Of a stretch of 64,000 nucleotides of DNA, positions 45,501-57,956 are shown in pieces. This stretch comes from Cytospora piceicola. Its lineage: Eukaryota > Ascomycota > Sordariomycetes > Diaporthales > Cytosporaceae. The DNA lies in the NCBI GenBank assembly GCA_023375675.1, contig JALQBC010000004.1:1240001-1304000 (forward strand). The letters are read 5' to 3'. The translations under genes were made by a program, and so were the position numbers. The notes beneath the pieces are model-generated. The model was not told where the DNA came from. It searched no databases and saw nothing but the letters and a program-made list of their open reading frames with translations. How positions within the stretch are numbered: position 1 is the stretch's first letter; the number at the start of each line of letters is the position of its first letter.

Positions 45501-48500
45501 GGGGGGGGGTTTCCTAGCGTCCCGATGTTACCGATCGTCCTTCGTTCGTGGGTTGAATATGGCCTCGTCAGTGATTATCCCCATGGCGCCTTTTTGGTCT
45601 GGTGATGATGATGATTTGTCTTGTTGTTGTTTTGGTTGCTCGGATGAGGTCGTTGTCGTTGTTGTCGTTCCTGTTCTAGTGGCTGTTTTGTTTCATCGTG
45701 ATGACACCCGGGAAGATCTGGCGATCAGTTCCTCGGCTTAGCTGATCGACGCCTTGCAGTATAACCAACACCCATGATGAGGGGGGGAGTTCGTCTCCCG
45801 CCTCAACCGCCGTCACAGCAGAACTACATACCAACCAGTCAGTCTACTAAGGGAAGTGAGGTTTTTGACGGACGACGAAAATGACGATAGTAATGACGGC
45901 GGCGGAGCCCTGGACGGCAGCATATCGTCCATTCAAAGGGTGCCGAGTCAACCTCAACCTCCGCCAACCTTTTCCCCAGTGACGACAAGCCGGGCCGTTG
46001 AAGCAATCCTACTCCCCACCGAAGGTCCCGTGCCCGAACCGAAAAAATTCAATATTCCTTGGTTCCTGGCGAGCTACCTAACGCATCCCCGGCGTCCGAG
46101 GACCCGTTTAGTCATGACATCGTCGTGCATCTGATCTCTGGGGGAGTCGCAGGATCTCCATACGCCTAGATCGGCTGCATGTCGGTATAACGACGTGGGC
46201 ATTGTCGTCTGGGGAAAACGGTGTAGGAAGGAGAGAGCGGAGGAGGGGGGGGGAGGCGGGGGCCACCTGAAGCGGCATCCTGTCAGCCAACCCACTCGAC
46301 GAGTCGGAAAGAAGCTTTTTTTCACACAAATTTCCCCCAGATTGTGGGTTAGTGCCGTATACGCGGATCCGAGGGGGAGGAAGGTCTGTTTGCTGACTTT
46401 ATGCCGCAGCAACCGCATGGGCTTGCGTGGCACCACTTACCACTCAAAATCTGTTGGTACATACGCGGGGGGGAAGTCAATAAATCTCCACCTCGCCATA
46501 TTGCATATTGGGAATTAGGGAAGTACAGTTGGGAAAATGTGAGGCTGTCTCGTGGACCCCAAACCCTTGACCCGCTGTGCTGCCGAGGCAATCAGACCGC
46601 GAGCCCAGAAGGGGTCATTTGATGGACATGAACAACGAACGACATGAACAACGAGCGAACGGATGTACGAAGACGGTCTCGGCTTACGGACGATGGCTTC
46701 ATCCGGAATAGCGAGCCCGTTCCTTGCTGCGTACGTGTACCTTGGGAGGAGAACAGAACTCAAATAATGACTGCTTGCTTGGATGAGAAGGGGGGGGGGG
46801 CGCTGGAGGGGACCCTTGGAGTGCATATCTCTCCGCCTGCACCTGCAGACACGAAGGGGAAAAGAGCAGTAATGAGATGTGATGATGAGAGACACGGAGC
46901 TTGCCATCCTCTGCCAGGCATGTCAATCCTGCCAGCTCGCTTCTGCAAGCCACTCGGTTCTGTCGATGCAGGCGGCCCCGGTTCAGCCATCAGCCATCGG
47001 TATCATGAGGCCCCTCCTCCCAGGGACCAAAGGCCTGCCACCCGGTCAGTGAACAATCTCCCCGTAAGCTCTCACAAGTCATGCAGGCATCTTGACAGCT
47101 TGGCACTCAAGGCATCTATCTATCTATCCAGGTATCTGGCAGCCTGGCTGCTTGCTTTGGTGTGGCGCCGTTTGCAATTTGCGTGTGTGCAGGAAAAATA
47201 AAAAATGGGGTCCTCTTCTTCTGCTTGGACCTCGTCCATCAATCTCGAAACCCACTCACACTCCCACACTGACAAACACTCGCTGCGCGCTCAAACCTTG
47301 ATGATGGAGCACATGAGCATCTCGACCGTCAGGGTTGTCTCCATCCAAACAGTCCAGACCTTCTTTATCTTTTGCCTCCTCTCCACCGCCAGAGGTCTCG
47401 AACTCTTGGTGAAGGTTGCAGTACATATGTATATCCCATAGAAGCAAACCTAAACACCATTTGGCTGGCTCGAAACATTGGGCTGGAAACCCGCACGTTG
47501 GATTTCAATCGGGTCCCAAATTCGGCCGAGTCCACCCATCCCAGCCAGCAGGCCCAGCTTCCAAGGTTTGCTGCCCTGTAGCATCCCCAGCATCCCCAGC
47601 ATCCCCAGCACCCCATCCCAATCTGTTCGCGGTACCTGAGCGCTAGTTATTTTTAGGGTCACACTTATCTCTCTTCCCTGATGCCAGCTAGTCCCGACCT
47701 TCCCGTTGGTTCGGTCAGGATCGATTTCGTGCTTTCTTTTTTGTTGCCCTTTTTTTTTTTCTTCTTTTATTTTTTCTGCCCTTTTTTTTCCCCCCTGGTT
47801 CGGTGGCTTTTTTGGTCTATTAGCTCCCGCGAAAGACAAAGAGACGGCAAATCGCGAACCCGCTTTCTCGGGGTTCGGGGTTCGTAACCTCTCGAGTGCT
47901 TATATCATATCATCATTGAGGGTCCTAGCACTGTCTGGCGGCGGTGACGCGAAGAATGATTGCTGGTATCTTATTCCCACTCTCCCTCTCTCGAGAAACC
48001 GCCGCTGCTTGTGCCGTTCAACCGGATTGAGCCCTTGCGAGACATGGTGGATATGGAGGTTTGGATGTGTGTCATTGCAGTTCTGGTGTAGCACTGGGCA
48101 TCAATTTATCATGAAAGAAGCACCTCGGGCCAAAATCGGGCGGCCGCGCACAGGACCAAACAGCCCTGGACTAGTCCGTCTGTCCCTCATCAGATTCAAT
48201 GTTAGATCGAGTTACATTCGGTAGACAAAGAAACGAGACATTCCCCATCTCGTATACATCTATCTAATCAATTGATCTTGCCGTGTGCTGCATATGGAGA
48301 AGGTGGGCGTTGAGATAAATAGAGACTCCGTATGCATCAAGCCACACACCAAGCCCGGCTTGATGTGTTGGTACAATCCCCAGCCAGTCATAATTCCCCG
48401 CCAGTTGTAATTCCCCGCCAGTCATAGATCCTCCCGCCAAAGGAGCTAATTTTGTGCTGCTCCCGCCTGCGGCAACACACACCTCCGTATACCATAACAG

Positions 48501-50251
48501 CAGAAGAATCTATCACGGATGAGAGAAGCATGCACAAACCATCGCAGGGGACAAGCGTGTGTGGCTGACTGACTACTGTATTCAAACAGATCTAGTCTAT
48601 CTCATAACTATTCGCTTCTAAGTGTGAGGACGCCTTGGCTGAAATATCAAAACTGGTTGTATTCCATCCAAGTCCTCAAGATCGTTGGCAAACAACGAAC
48701 CAGATTCTGGTAACATGGGGGGTATTCGCATGAAATGATTCTCGTAAAAACACGCAACAATAAAAAAAAAAAGGCTGACCCGCTGTCATGCTATCTCCCA
48801 ACCACCGAACGGAGCGGGTTCCAAGTTTTTTATTTCTTGTCGTTTTTCGCTTTTTGAAACATACTTCGGAAGACAAGAGTAAGGGAGATCCGGCCCCACA
48901 CACGACCCCCCATCCAGAGGGGGATCAAAATAAAGAGAGAAAGGGGATGAAGACATGTCAATGTCAAGTGAAAGAAAGCAAGAATTTGACCAATTTATTC
49001 GGTTGGTCGAGGATCAGTTGATTCATCGACGCCTAATACCCCGATTGGTGGGCGTGAAGCCGTCGTGAAGCAGGTTGGTTTTATCACCGCAGATGACGTA
49101 GTCCCTCTCCCGTTGCATCTTGCAGGACCCTTACGGACGATCTGTGGAGGAGGGGGTCAGGAACCAATTGACTGTTCTCTTGTGTTTCGTTCAGAGCCGG
49201 GCCCCGAGGCGAGCACATTGGTCGAGAGGGGTGCCCGGCGAATGAGAACAGAATTCCATGTCGGAATGGTGCGATGCTGCGGGGAGACCAGGCTTGGATG
49301 ATGCCGGGTTGTCGAGATGCAGGTGTGTTGCAGATCATTTCCGAAAGCTGCATGTGTCCATTGTGTGCCAGTATCCATTTTGGAGGGACCACCGGTGAGA
49401 GAACGTGGACGAGTCGACATCGGGCTCGGATGTGTGCGCGGACAGCAAAGAATCGTACCATGCATTGGCAAGGCGCTGATAATATGTCCCGTGTATTCCC
49501 ATCCCATTGCTGGTTGTGGGAAAACTGCACAAGGCGAACAAATTGCTGTGGCGCTCCAGGGGACCCCCGCCATTTCGTCGCGCTTTTAGCTCTGTTTGCG
49601 CGGCCATTGCGCGGCTTGAAGTGACCGGTTGTGGCTTACCCGAGGTCGGGTTGCAGCGCACACAGGCAGCGCAACGAATGAAACATGCTTCTCTCGGCGG
49701 CCTCGTTGCAATGTGTCGCCGGAGAGAATTGAAGGTGGTATCGTGATATCCGGATTGATCTCATCGTGGCCCGTGAACATGGGGTAAAATCTTTCACTTG
49801 GAGCCAGATGCCCCGATCGACCCGCCCAACCTTAATCCGCAGGCTCCCTCTCTTGCAACAGAATTGTCTTTTCAGCCGCAGGCAAAATGAACCTGCCGAT
49901 CGCAATCAATCTGAAACAATGTGCATCGCATTGCTTCTTTGGGATAGCATGTCGTGCATCTCATCCCAGGGTACTCCTCCTTCGCAGATCATCGCAGAGG
50001 TTCCGAATCGTCAGGGTGGCCGGCGTCGATTTTCCTCAAAGCGGGGTTGCACGGCGCCTGATGTCCCTCCATCATGATACCGCAGTAATCAGAATGGTAG
50101 CGTGAAGGACGCGGGGTACCCAGCAAGGTCAACGTCTGACCTGGGATGTCGGAGAGTCTCATGCTCATATGAGGTTGTTGTTGTTGTGGTTTGTGTGCTG
50201 ATGTGGTGATCGCGACGACAGCGTCGTGAACAAGTTTCCTCAGCTGCTCGC
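42559..50251. other. 7.7-kb region without a recognisable gene
   Basis: ORFs up to 185 codons occur (45184-45741, 46644-47201) but are compositionally biased, overlap on both strands and match nothing I know. CCTAGGTA copies lie near 44132, 44218 and 45206, long G runs near 45498 and 46793, a TCC(CC)AGCA decamer repeat at 47581-47612, and pyrimidine tracts at 47740-47800. Long noncoding transcripts or regulatory DNA are possible but unsupported. Confidence 0.5.
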
Positions 50252-50533
50252 TCACTTTGGGTAACCCGTCATCCTTGCGCACCGGTCGCAGTAGTAGATG
50301 CCAGTTCCCACTCGGATCATGCCGTACATGCTGGCATCATCAGTCGTTGTCATCTCCACTGAGCGGGCGCAGCGGAAGCAGCGGATGATCTCGATTGAGG
50401 CTATGGGCCGGTCCAGGCTTGCCCGTACTGAAAGTGCTGAGACGTCCGAGTCCGACGAGGAGTAGGATCCATATGAGGATGCTGAGGAAGAGCTGTCGTA
50501 GTGCGTCTTGGAAGGTCGTACTGAACCCATCAT
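50252..50533 (-). CDS. Small Ser-rich protein with a CxxC...CxxC zinc-ribbon-like module
   Basis: 93 residues from ATG 50531-50533 (a second ATG follows directly). The first 35 residues are Ser/Tyr/Asp-rich (SSSSASSYGSYSSSDSD). The C-terminal half has two Cys pairs, IIRCFRCARSVE and YYCDRCARMTGYP, about 31 residues apart, which would bind one zinc ion as a zinc ribbon. Small proteins of this form (Ser-rich head, EIIRCxRC, then YYCxRCA) occur widely in filamentous fungi, without known function. The leader is CT/CAA-rich with good start context. An upstream frame at 50865-50980 with MSLCRCENCQEDPG and a good donor (AAG|GTACGT) might be an extra first exon or a separate short gene. Confidence 0.65.
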   Translation of the reverse strand: MMGSVRPSKTHYDSSSSASSYGSYSSSDSDVSALSVRASLDRPIASIEIIRCFRCARSVEMTTTDDASMYGMIRVGTGIYYCDRCARMTGYPK

Positions 50534-52901
50534 GGCTGTAGAGTAGGCTCCTGCCTAACGTCCTTGGTATATGTGTTGTTGTAGTGGTGGTGGTGTTGAC
50601 TGGTGGAAGCTGGAAGTATGGTACTTCTGTAGTACTTTGGTTGGTGTCAGTCTGTTGTATAGTTGTTGGCTACTTGGGCGTGTTGTTGTGGTTGGGGTTT
50701 GGTCAATATCATGTGTAAGGATGTGAGGGTAGAAAAGAGAGCGGTTTGAACGAAGGGGACGAAGCCCAGTCTTATGTATGGATCGAGAGATTTGGTGTAC
50801 GATCCAGCTCAGAACCAGGCTACCTAGGTATCCAATGGGCGACAGGGGGGCCCAGTTACGTACCTTTTTTGACGCCGGTCCAGAACGTACCTTCGCCTTG
50901 GACGCACATGGACGGAAGGGGATGACGCCGGGGGCAGTGCCAGGGTCCTCCTGGCAGTTCTCGCAGCGACACAGTGACATCCAGATGCAAGAGATGGAGG
51001 GGGTGCCCAGGGCCTAAAGATGCAATTATCGAGTTAGCGGGGGTATGCATTGGGCTGGAACTTGGCTGGGCAGTCCGGGCGGGCCTGGCGGGTCGGCAGG
51101 TCACTTAGGCTATTTCAGACTGCATGTTGAGAGGATCCCCCCATAGGACCCGCTTATTGAAGGCTTGTCCATCCATCGCAGACTCTTGGAAAGTGGTATC
51201 TCAAGTTAGGTATCCGTGAGGACTGCCCTGACACATATCAAACGAGGTTTGGAACTCTTCCTAGTGATACAGGTCCAGGTCCAGGTCCGGGTCCGGCTCC
51301 AGGTCCAGATAACACGAATCCCACTGTTTTGGGGGAAACAAAGCTTCCTGCCGCTCTGCCACAACCGCGCCGTGTACCTAGGTGACCTCGCCCTTCCAGG
51401 TCTCCCCGAAAACCCGTGTGTCCGTGTCGAGTTTATCTGGACATCAGAACATCACGCATTGGTCGGCAGTTTCCCCTCCTCCTGGGCATATGCCAAGTGC
51501 GAAGTGACAGGGCACCAATACCTTAATCGGCAAGCCGAGCTGGCCCTTTGTTTCGTACCGTGTGTGATAATAATACGCCGATGGGCCCCGCCAATGGCGC
51601 CTTTTCGCCAGCCTTTTGAGTTTTACCAACGCGCGCGCAGGGCTGGCCTCCGTCGCCCAGCCAGGCTGAGTGAAGTATATCGGACTGTACGGGATCCATA
51701 CTAAGTAGGCACGGTACCTAGGCTGCTACACTAGGTGGGCATGCAACAAGACTTCTGGACGGACGGTCTCGACTCCTGCTTCCAGATTGCACCACTCTAT
51801 TTGGCGTAGGGTTGGGATGGGGGGGTGGTCACTCGCCCTATCAATTTGATGAGACGAGGCGGCAGCTTCATGCCGAGTATGTTTCCTCCCCCCTTGATGT
51901 CCTTATAGATTGCGTGCCTGTCCCGGCATTCCGGATAGGCTCAAGTGTTCGCGTGCTCGCGTTCTTTTGTGTCATATCTCATCCGCGAGCGACGACGGAT
52001 TCTACAGGATCTTCGCAATCTTCACAGGGGAGGGCACGAAAAAGAAAGAATAAGAAAAAAAGGAGAGTTCGGGCGATGCAACAGCACGGCCTGCACGGCC
52101 TGCACGGGTCAGCCGGGAGTGAGTTCGTTGTCGAGGCTGTTCTAGACGGATGGCCTGACGGTGGTCCTGACCTGACGGTGGACAGAAGCCCACACAGTAA
52201 AGGGGAGGTTGGACCCAGCAAAGCCCAGGCAGCCTGGCAGGCAGGCGGGCGGCCGTGGGTGGCCTGGCGGTTTGTTGAAAAAAAGTGAAACGGTGGGGGT
52301 GAAACTGGAGAAGCGCAGCAGAACCGGTGCAGGGAAGCAAGGGTTGTGGGCGAGTCCAGAACTTTGATCCTCAGCCAAATCCCAGATCGTCGGGCCCCTT
52401 TTTCTTTTCTCCAGATAACCCCCCTCCTAAAGCAAGCCACAAACTGCAGAGAAACTGCCAGATTGCCCAAGGTGCGGAGCAAGGTTGCAAAACGGTCCCA
52501 TACATAGTGTTTCTGGCTCTTGGTTTCGCTACCGTCTTTTGTGTCTGGACACTTCTCTCCCCACGGGCGACCCTTCTCGGCTGCATCCAGTGCCGGAGCG
52601 TGCAGACTTGATCAAGGATGGCGTACCGTACGAACAGCAGACATGGCCATACTGTCAATTCATATTGGGCAACGCTGAGGCTCCAATGCAGATGCTATAC
52701 GGCCTGAAATTTGCCTCTTCAGCCTCCCTCATCCCTGGGCGGGCGCCTGGAGCCACGGGCATACCGTTTTCAGGAGGAACCTATCAACTTGTGCAAGCTG
52801 AACCCCCGATAGTAGCATTCGAGACTCTGTAGGAGACTACTCAAGTATTGATGTAGCTACTGCGATAAACTGCATTGCTTGTTGAACATTACCCGGCCCT
52901 A

Positions 52902-52925
52902 GTAGGTACCTACCTAGGTAGGTAG
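52902..52925. repeat. CCTAGGTA / GGTACC motif copy
   Basis: GTAGGTACC followed by TACCTAGGTAGGTAG, a compact inverted arrangement of the recurring motif. Confidence 0.8.
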
Positions 52926-55900
52926 TTGGGGAGCATGACAGGAAGGAAACAAGCCCATTCCAATCGTGGTTCGCCATGTGTGCCGTGTGTGTGTAACTGG
53001 ACGAAACAAAGCGATAGCGCTTCATCGAGATCTCAGCCTTCCCGACTAGTCACAGTAGACTGCTAGACCAGTTGTGTCGCTCGTCGCGTAGCGACCTCGG
53101 GCCCGATGCAGCAGCAGCTCTGCCAGCTGTCAATATAGCACCGATCCTGTAGATCGTCCCGTTGAGACAGTGGCGTCCTGATTGCAGTGCTGAATATCCG
53201 ATGGTGGGATTGGGCATGACGAGCAGTTGGATCTCCCTGTCCCACCCTGCCCAGCATCCTGCCCAGCATCCTGTCCATGTTCGGGACAACCTGGGAGAGG
53301 CCTCGTCAGCGACTCAGCGATGCCGAGATAAAGAGCACTCGCCACAGAGGCGATTGGGACGACGGGGCAAGCCACCCGGCGACCAGGGGCCAAACCTTGG
53401 AAGCCAGTGGTAGCCAGTGACATCAGCCACAGCGAAGAGATCATCGCTGGTCGGCGGCGGCGCGATTGTTTCGAATCTCTGGATCGGCGGCCTTCCAAGT
53501 TCCAGCAGACGGGTAAAGTTGACCTTTAGCGGGGATGCGTTCTGGCCCGTCGCGCTCGGGGGATCAACAGCTTGGAATCGACTACCGGGCAGGCCATCGC
53601 TGGATGGGCAATTCGAATACTGGTAGGGCCTTCGATCCTAGTTCTTATCATTGTTGGTCCCTTAGAGTCCGCTTAATCAGGCCTGGCACCTGGACAATGG
53701 GACGGTCTACTGATAGTCATGTCTGCACGGAATATCAGGGCACATGATATGATACCGGGACACACGACTCGTTGGCTTGTGGGGTGGGTGTAATGCAAAA
53801 GATTCGATAGATGAATATCAGAATGGTCAGAAGGTGTGACTGACACAGACACGATGTACTGTGGGACACCATGGATGCCATGCCAATCTATCTGATAGCT
53901 GCTTATAAGTCACGCTAGGTATCGCCAGTCATGTCTTAGTTGTTGGCATGGCAGCAGGAGGGCTAGTACTGTAATCCCTAGAGCAAGGAATGAGAGGAGG
54001 TTCACTAGAGTGGGGTGTTATCTATTTGCCTTCCAATTGTTTCTATTCTACTGTACGTGTATTGATTTATTTTTTGCATCGGGGAATTTTGAGCATGTAT
54101 GAATTTCCCAGATTCCACTGCGGAAGACACGATGCCGCCCAGATTAGGTTCCAAGGTTGTTCCAAGTTCCACAGCAGCCCTGGCGGCTCCCCCAACTTTG
54201 CCCCACAGCCAAGGCGGGGTCATGACCGCCTCCTAATCTCCTGCAACTGTGTGGCAGTCTGGCAGTCAGGCAGTGTGAAGCACCGGTAACTGAACTTTGC
54301 AGTGTCGCCGTGTGGGAGAATCCCAGGTGGCTTAGGCAATGCTGCTAGTAGCAGACCAACTTTTCCATCGCGGAGAAAGCTCTGCCGCCTGTCGGTATTC
54401 TGCTAGCTCTGCTAGCTCCAGGCTGTCTCTTGTCTCTAGAGCTTCCGCGGCTGCGAGGTTCGATAGCTCCTGGAGCTTTGGCATATGTGTGGCATGCGAT
54501 TGGCAGCTATGTTTCCATAGCGCCGGGAAATGCACTGAATCGCCAGGCCTCCCAAGTCTCTGGGAGAAACAACTGACGTTAACTCATTGTGGTTGGTCTT
54601 GCATTTCTTACCGACAGAAACCAACTCCTTTGTTGTGTTTCGATCGAGTCCAGCCTTTGTTGTTATTATCATCATCATCATCGTCATTCCGGAGCGGACC
54701 TCCGGGCACTCATCGTGATACAGGCAGACAGGGCAGCAATCAGGGATCACGCTAACTTGCCTTACCCGGGGAGGCTGGTGTGTATCACAGCGTCCTCCGA
54801 TCGATCGACGATCAGTTGCACATCACCGGGCCCGGCACCGGATCCGAGGAGCTTTTGAAGAGAGAAATCCCCCAGTTTCAAGCATCATCCCTTATCCTTG
54901 CTTGCAATACACCTGTCTCTGCTCGAAACCTTGAAACGTGGCTTTCGGTACTAGAGCTATGTCACTCTGAAGTAAATGACTTGTGTCCTTGGCTTCACGA
55001 CTACTGATCTTCACGGCGCACTGGCACGCCCATGTTTCGAGATTGCCAGGACGGATAAGACATAGATAACGAAGGCCGTCTCAAGTGGTCTCTCTTGCTC
55101 CTGAATCACTCAACATGGGATCGTGTGCGCATTGGGAGATTCATGGATCCTTCGGTCCTTTTGAACAACATCGCGCCGTGCTGCCCAGGTGAGGCCCATT
55201 GGGGAGGCCTCGCCCTAAGACGTTGAATTTTCTTTGCGGGCAGGGACAGGGATCTGATGCCTTCGATCAGTTGCGCATTTTCCTTACAAACCCATTTTTT
55301 GATGTCCGAACATGCCGCTTTCTGCACGTTATGCACAGCTGATTGGCGGCATGTTCCTCGATGCGCGACTGCTTCTGAGTGGTGCGGATCCCGCCCTCGC
55401 GTCTCCCAGGTCACAGGAGCCGACTGTCATGTGAGACGGGCATGCGATCGGTCCGTCCAGCCGCAACCTCGTCTGACATGATCCCGACGGGTCCGCCTGA
55501 ACTTTGCCGTAGGGCTGAAGGATCAATCCGGCGATAAGTGCTGCAAACCTACCAGCTTCCGTTGCATCAGGCATCGACTGAGGTTCAGTCCTAAGGCCAC
55601 AGTGCATTGCATATGAGAATTCAGCGCATCTCAGCGCATCGTTCTGGCGACCCTGCACCCCCTTTCATAGGGTCGAAATACTTGAAATATCTCCTACGTC
55701 GTCTAAGATTCTCTTCGAGTTGTGGGCCTGAACGTCCATGCGGTCAGTATGTAATCTATCGTCCGCAGGAGTTTCAAGAACCGCCTAAACACCACGAAAC
55801 CCCCGCAGGTGGGAGGGGGTATGTATCATAGAGCATGATTTCCATTGATAGTCAAACCAGGAGGAAATTGATCTTCTGAAAATAGAACACAAGAACACGA

Positions 55901-56163
55901 GTGGGTCAACTAGACCTTTAGAGCCTACATACTTGAACAGGTGTCAAGCACGGACTTCAAATATAAAATTGCATTCAGTAGGACTGTACTCTGTTTCAGA
56001 CCACCTGGGATGCCCGAGGTAAGGCTGACGAGAGGGGTCACCATCCACTATCAGGGGTTCAAGGAATATAGTAAATTCATGACGCACACAGAATCATTCG
56101 AGGTCGACGTATGCAATATACCCAAACGAAAAATGAGATCCACTTGCAGAGAATGGGAACTGA

Positions 56164-56436
56164 CGCTCGGGTGGGGGTGGATATGGCACTCCCACAATCA
56201 AGCTGTCAACGGTGTACTTCCAATGTTGGACCTATAATCACGAGGTCGGGGAACGGAATCTACGTAAGAAGTACAACCAGATGCACAACTACTTGGAATC
56301 AATTCTCTGGGATCGACTCAATCGTTATGGGATCCCAGGGGCTTGGAAAGCCGACGCCTCCAGATTCCTAGCTCTACCAATCTGCATCACGGCCCTCGGC
56401 AATCATTCAGTAATTCCTTCTCAAGGCTTGAGGTAA
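56164..56436 (+). other. Open frame of unknown nature (about 90 codons)
   Basis: The frame from the stop at 56161 to 56436 encodes a protein-like sequence (VYFQCWTYNHEVGERNLRKK, then NYLESILWDRLNRYGIPGAW) with a mix of Trp, Tyr and charged residues that is unusual for noncoding DNA. No start, splice partner or family is recognised. It may be an exon or a fragment of a lost gene. Confidence 0.25.
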
Positions 56437-57522
56437 AGCAGTAGAGTATACCTGTTCTGGAAGTTTCGTTCTGTACCTAATGCAGCTCTCGGGGTCGAGT
56501 TTGAATGATGCTCCGATGTTAGCCTTCTTTTTGGGCATCCTGCTTGTCTGCCACAAAACAATTCCGTCGGTGCCCTCATGCTGGATAAGTCCTCTGCCAC
56601 TGTCCAGCTTCGTCGTTGAGGCACTAAGTAGTGCACTCCTGTTTCAGATGTTGCCTGCCCTCATATCTAGTTGCCTGGTTGAGGGAGTCTATGCGGGCTC
56701 TGCTGCTCTCAGCCCTCGCCAGAGCATTTGTCTTCGGTGCAAATAACAATCAATTTGAAAGGCCCGGGCCTACCATAGCTTCATTTACAGGAATGACACT
56801 GTCGTTGTCGATCGAGAAGTAATTTTATCATGTCCTTAATAGTCGGGAGATACAACAATATGATTCCAACCACTCTGAATACTAGCCACGTGAAGCATTT
56901 CCCTCCCGGGTGATATCTCGAAGGGTGGAGCGGTTTGAAAGTGGTTAGGGGTTTCTCAAGAAACACTTCGTAGCATTTGATTTTGCTTCTGCATCTTGCT
57001 GGCAGAAACGAATGCTGCAAGCGATCGTAGTACTTGTGGCAAGCCAGAGATTTATAACAGTCAGTAGCATCCCGCCTTAATTTCCCCAACGAGTTTCAAA
57101 GCGAAGCATGGATGAAGGGGAGCTTCCCATCAATCCCTACTTATTGTTGAGGACATAGAAGTCGTTACAAGGAAGGGGCCAGGGGGTCAGTGTAGTGAGT
57201 GGGTGCACTAGAGTTTGTGCGTTTATGGTCACGACCGTGGGCAACTTTCACTGCCTCCTGGAAGCACACTCGACGTTGATATTGGACCATTCAAGATGCT
57301 TGAGCAATATGTAGTTCGTGATATTTTCTCCAGACCAGTATTTCTTACCTAGTGACCGCTTTGCAGCCGTTCATCAGACACTTTAGTGTTCAGAGTTGCC
57401 AAATATCCAGTACCCAACGCAAAAAACAATCATCGGTACTGTTGAGTCCCTTACGTGCAATTTTTTAATCTTGTTTTCGAGGGGCAAGTGCTTTAGCCGT
57501 TTGTAAACAGCATCTTGGTATT

Positions 57523-57956
57523 TCATACCTTCCAATTCATACACGTCCAAGCCTTCCCAAGGTTGGTATAAGTAGCCCCTGCGAGAAATGCATCACCGAA
57601 AAGATAAGACAAACCGGAAGACAGCTGCACTCCCATATAGCCCGCGGAGAGCTGGCGGTTCGGATTCGCGTACATGATCGAAGGGATTCATAACATGATG
57701 TCCTCCAAAAAGCCACCTTTAATCAACCGCCACCTGTAATCCCCGAATCACTGGCCCAGTGTCTCTGGACTGCGTGCTTTACTCGTATAAGGCATGAGCA
57801 AGGAGACAGAAGCATCGCTCACGGAACCATACACGACCGTACTGACGTTGATATCTACGTAGGACGGGTGGCAGGTGGATGGTAGCCACAATCCTATGAT
57901 GGACACTCCAGTTGACAGGGAGCAGCCAGTGATCACGTTGGAGTATCCGACTCTGT
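57523..57956 (-). pseudogene. Relic of a monocarboxylate-type MFS transporter (C-terminal part)
   Basis: The minus-strand frame from an acceptor-like TTACAG (exon from 57956) reads DRVGYSNVITGCSLSTGVSI, then IIGLWLPS, then VYGSVSDASVSLLMPY and SPETLGQ, the usual order in fungal MCT-like (SLC16-type) transporters, where relatives continue QRFG. Here the Arg codon is TGA (57748-57750), one C-to-T change from CGA. The same frame goes on with FGDYR, a second TGA (57685-57687), then NRQLSAGYMGVQLSSGLSYL and GDAFLAGATYTNLGKAW before the end, again as in the family. The N-terminal helices were not found upstream. The fragment cannot make a transporter. Confidence 0.7.

Larger units (their letters stand above)
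50534..57522. other. 7-kb region without a confident gene
   Basis: No ORF is recognised. Candidates for a second look are 50865-50980 (minus strand, Cys-containing possible exon) and 56164-56436 (plus strand). A CCTAGGTA cluster is at 52902-52925, tandem GTCCAG units near 51278, and CCCAGCATCCTG repeats near 53245. The second half becomes AT-richer toward the degraded gene cluster on the right. Confidence 0.5.

Noticed and set aside
46644..47201. 185-codon ORF
   Set aside because: Overlaps equally long frames on the other strand; no domain, and codon use does not resemble the real genes.
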